A DNA stretch of 31,844 bases from Proteromonas lacertae (taxonomy: Eukaryota; Sar; Bigyra; Opalinata; Proteromonadidae): assembly GCA_002245135.1 (NCBI GenBank), contig NGBS01000641.1, positions 1 through 31,844 on the forward strand, read 5' to 3'. The notes beneath the pieces were generated by a model that was not told where the DNA came from, ran no database searches, and saw only the letters and a list, made by a program, of their open reading frames with translations. Below, one piece after another: positions 30,336 to 31,844 of the stretch (position 1 is its first letter; each line of letters starts with the position of its first letter). The position numbers and the translations under genes were made by a program.

Positions 30336-31307
30336 TTAATACAAAATAATCTCAAAATAAATAGGTAGGTTTTTTAAATCAATTGCATAGCCATCTTGTT
30401 GAGAGACTGTTATCTTCATTCGTTGATATTCGTGATATTGCATCTTTTTAGCTGTCCATTCAATTTGTGGATTAGTGAATGTTGTATATTCTGCATTTAT
30501 ATCAGTTACAGGTATATTTGCTAAAACCATTGAATTCTCACCACTATTAACCCAGTCACATCTAATTTGAATAAATGACACCCATAGTAAAGAAGGTTGA
30601 TTGGGTAATACTTTACGAAAAGCACCAAAAATATTAGTGAAATATGCATCTGCAAGACTATTTGCATGATAAATTGATATACTTTTATTATTTTCATCAA
30701 CACCATATAACTTATAAGTTAAGTTAGGGAATTCTATACTAAAATCTGTAAAGTAATATCTTCCATAATGTGTTAAAAACTTAAAATATAGCACTAATCT
30801 ATTTTCTGAAGTATTATCAAATTGAAGTACATCTGTTTGATCATCTACTATACGAAATGGATAATCATTTGCAGGATCCTCACCAGGTAAAGGTGGTTGT
30901 GATCCACCTATCCTTGAAAAGCTTATTTTTAGAAATTGCTCATTAAAAAAATCTAATAATTCTTTTCCTGTATAATTTCTCTGAGGTATTTTAATATCAA
31001 TAGTTTTATTATAAGGTCCATTTTGGTTTTCAGCTTTTGACCATTCTTCACGATCTGTTATTTGTGTATTTCTGCAACTGTAATAAGTAAAATTAAAGAG
31101 TATATGATCATTTACTTCATCTTGTATTGTATAGAAGTTATTTGGAATAACTGCAGTAATTAAACTCATATATTGATATTTTTCAGTTATAGTAGGAGTA
31201 TTAATACATCTTGTCCATCTATCAGAAAATTTTGGATCATAGTCTGATGTAGTTAAGAACAATGATCTTCTATTACTTAAAACATTATTACTATCTTTAG
31301 GTTGCAT
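30336..31307 (-). CDS. Penton-type minor capsid protein (single jelly roll), element 2
   Basis: The 323-residue protein aligns with the one at 3195-4154: SLITAVIPNNFYTIQDEVND near residue 50, QPSLLWVSFIQIRCDWVN near 240, NIPVTD, and a C-terminal SQQDGYAIDLKNLPIYFEI. The N-terminal FLTTSDYDPKFSDRW block is typical of penton proteins in this virus group, which place a similar segment before the jelly roll. A Pro-rich loop (SQPPLPGEDP) is special to this copy. The start ATG lies 79 bases from the divergent gene at 31387. Confidence 0.78.
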   Translation of the reverse strand: MQPKDSNNVLSNRRSLFLTTSDYDPKFSDRWTRCINTPTITEKYQYMSLITAVIPNNFYTIQDEVNDHILFNFTYYSCRNTQITDREEWSKAENQNGPYNKTIDIKIPQRNYTGKELLDFFNEQFLKISFSRIGGSQPPLPGEDPANDYPFRIVDDQTDVLQFDNTSENRLVLYFKFLTHYGRYYFTDFSIEFPNLTYKLYGVDENNKSISIYHANSLADAYFTNIFGAFRKVLPNQPSLLWVSFIQIRCDWVNSGENSMVLANIPVTDINAEYTTFTNPQIEWTAKKMQYHEYQRMKITVSQQDGYAIDLKNLPIYFEIILY

Positions 31308-31386
31308 TATGTATTATAATTGTTGAGAAATATTAAAATATAATTTTATTTGAATTATTCTTTAATTTATATATTGTTATATATAT
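31308..31386. promoter_or_regulatory. Divergent intergenic promoter region of element 2
   Basis: The spacer between the penton gene (-) and the gene at 31387 (+) is extremely AT-rich, with TATATATA just before the plus-strand ATG. It matches in size and position the spacer at 4155-4239 of element 1. Confidence 0.4.
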
Positions 31387-31844
31387 ATGCAACCACAACC
31401 ACAAGTTAACAATTCAAATGATGAAGATGAACCAACAGATGATGATTATGAATATGAAGAAGATGAAGATAATGTACCTATTGATATGAACAGAATAAGG
31501 CATAGAAGAAGACATAGAAGGAATCAAGTCATACCATTTCAAGATATAAGCGAAGATGATTTGAATAACTATGTGAATCAAGAAGTGAAAAGATTTAACA
31601 AAACATTGATTATGCAATATAGACTGATTCCTGTAGGTTGGCCAAATCATGAGTTTAATAGAATATATAATTTATATGATGAACATATGAAAATGTTTAA
31701 TTGGTGTAAGAATTTATTTGTAACAGGTCCTTTTGCACATGGCAAACCATTAGAAGCTTATAATCCAAAATTAGCAGGAAATGAAAATTCTGCTAATGCA
31801 AGAGAATGTGGAATATTTAAAACTCGTATAGCAGATGGTATTGA
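31387..31844 (+). CDS. Unknown element 2 protein, 3' part outside window
   Basis: The frame runs open from the ATG to the end of the window (152 codons), so the gene is cut by the window edge. The protein starts MQPQPQVNNSNDEDEP, with residues 10-30 strongly acidic. A short basic patch follows (RIRHRRRHRRNQ, residues 36-47), and then a region that looks globular (for example LIPVGWPNHEFNRIYNLYDE and FAHGKPLEAYNP). I recognise no family. It is placed where element 1 has the unrelated-looking gene at 4240. A polymerase, primase or other early gene would be possible here, but the visible part does not show it. Confidence 0.55.
   Translation, partial: MQPQPQVNNSNDEDEPTDDDYEYEEDEDNVPIDMNRIRHRRRHRRNQVIPFQDISEDDLNNYVNQEVKRFNKTLIMQYRLIPVGWPNHEFNRIYNLYDEHMKMFNWCKNLFVTGPFAHGKPLEAYNPKLAGNENSANARECGIFKTRIADGI

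Larger units (their letters stand above)
27177..31844 (-). mobile_element. Element 2: Polinton/adintovirus-like provirus (left part)
   Basis: Penton, MCP, ATPase and fibre-like genes lie on the minus strand in the same order as in element 1, but all four are open, and a divergent gene begins at 31387 and leaves the window. The visible genes have no introns, unlike the host genes. The left edge lies at or before 27177, possibly before 26561. No terminal repeat was found. Replication genes would be expected beyond the right edge. Confidence 0.8.

Overview
The window is AT-rich nuclear DNA of a unicellular eukaryote that I cannot name. Its genes encode typically eukaryotic proteins (ELP3, ZW10, a TRAPPC10-like protein). 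They are interrupted by very short GT-AG spliceosomal introns, mostly 28-40 nt. The standard genetic code fits: TAA, TAG and TGA all act as stops. Exon-intron models were built by hand, and those for ELP3, A2M, TRAPPC10, ZW10 and the transporter each sum to a whole number of codons.

Layout. Positions 1 to about 6360 hold the right part of an integrated dsDNA virus-like element of the Polinton/adintovirus/polinton-like-virus type (element 1). On the minus strand it has penton, major capsid protein (MCP), packaging ATPase and fibre-like genes. The last three are broken by frameshifts. On its right are four small unrecognised genes and an unusual palindrome array. Positions 6767-24377 are host DNA: an unknown gene with one intron, a hairpin-rich stretch, a truncated ketopantoate-reductase remnant, ZW10 (+), then ELP3, a thioester alpha-2-macroglobulin, TRAPPC10 and a sugar transporter (all -). 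Positions 24776-25500 hold an Hsp70-like fragment and a decayed protein kinase. Positions 25823-26327 hold a strong candidate for the RNase P RNA gene, ending in a T8 run. From about 27177 to the window end lies element 2. It has the same fibre-ATPase-MCP-penton order and strand, with all four genes open, plus the start of a divergently transcribed gene that runs off the window.

How the parts relate. The two elements are homologous but well diverged. They sit about 20 kb apart in the same orientation, one decayed and one apparently intact in the visible part. This looks like at least two separate integrations of a virus family. No polymerase, integrase or protease is visible, because both elements extend beyond the window or lack them. 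The host genes are ordinary cell functions (tRNA wobble modification, vesicle tethering, sugar uptake) plus a protease-trap-like protein. The least ordinary items are the paired viral elements, the minimal introns, the RNase P RNA candidate, the alpha-2-macroglobulin with no obvious signal peptide, and the perfect palindromes near 5.2 kb and 22.6 kb.
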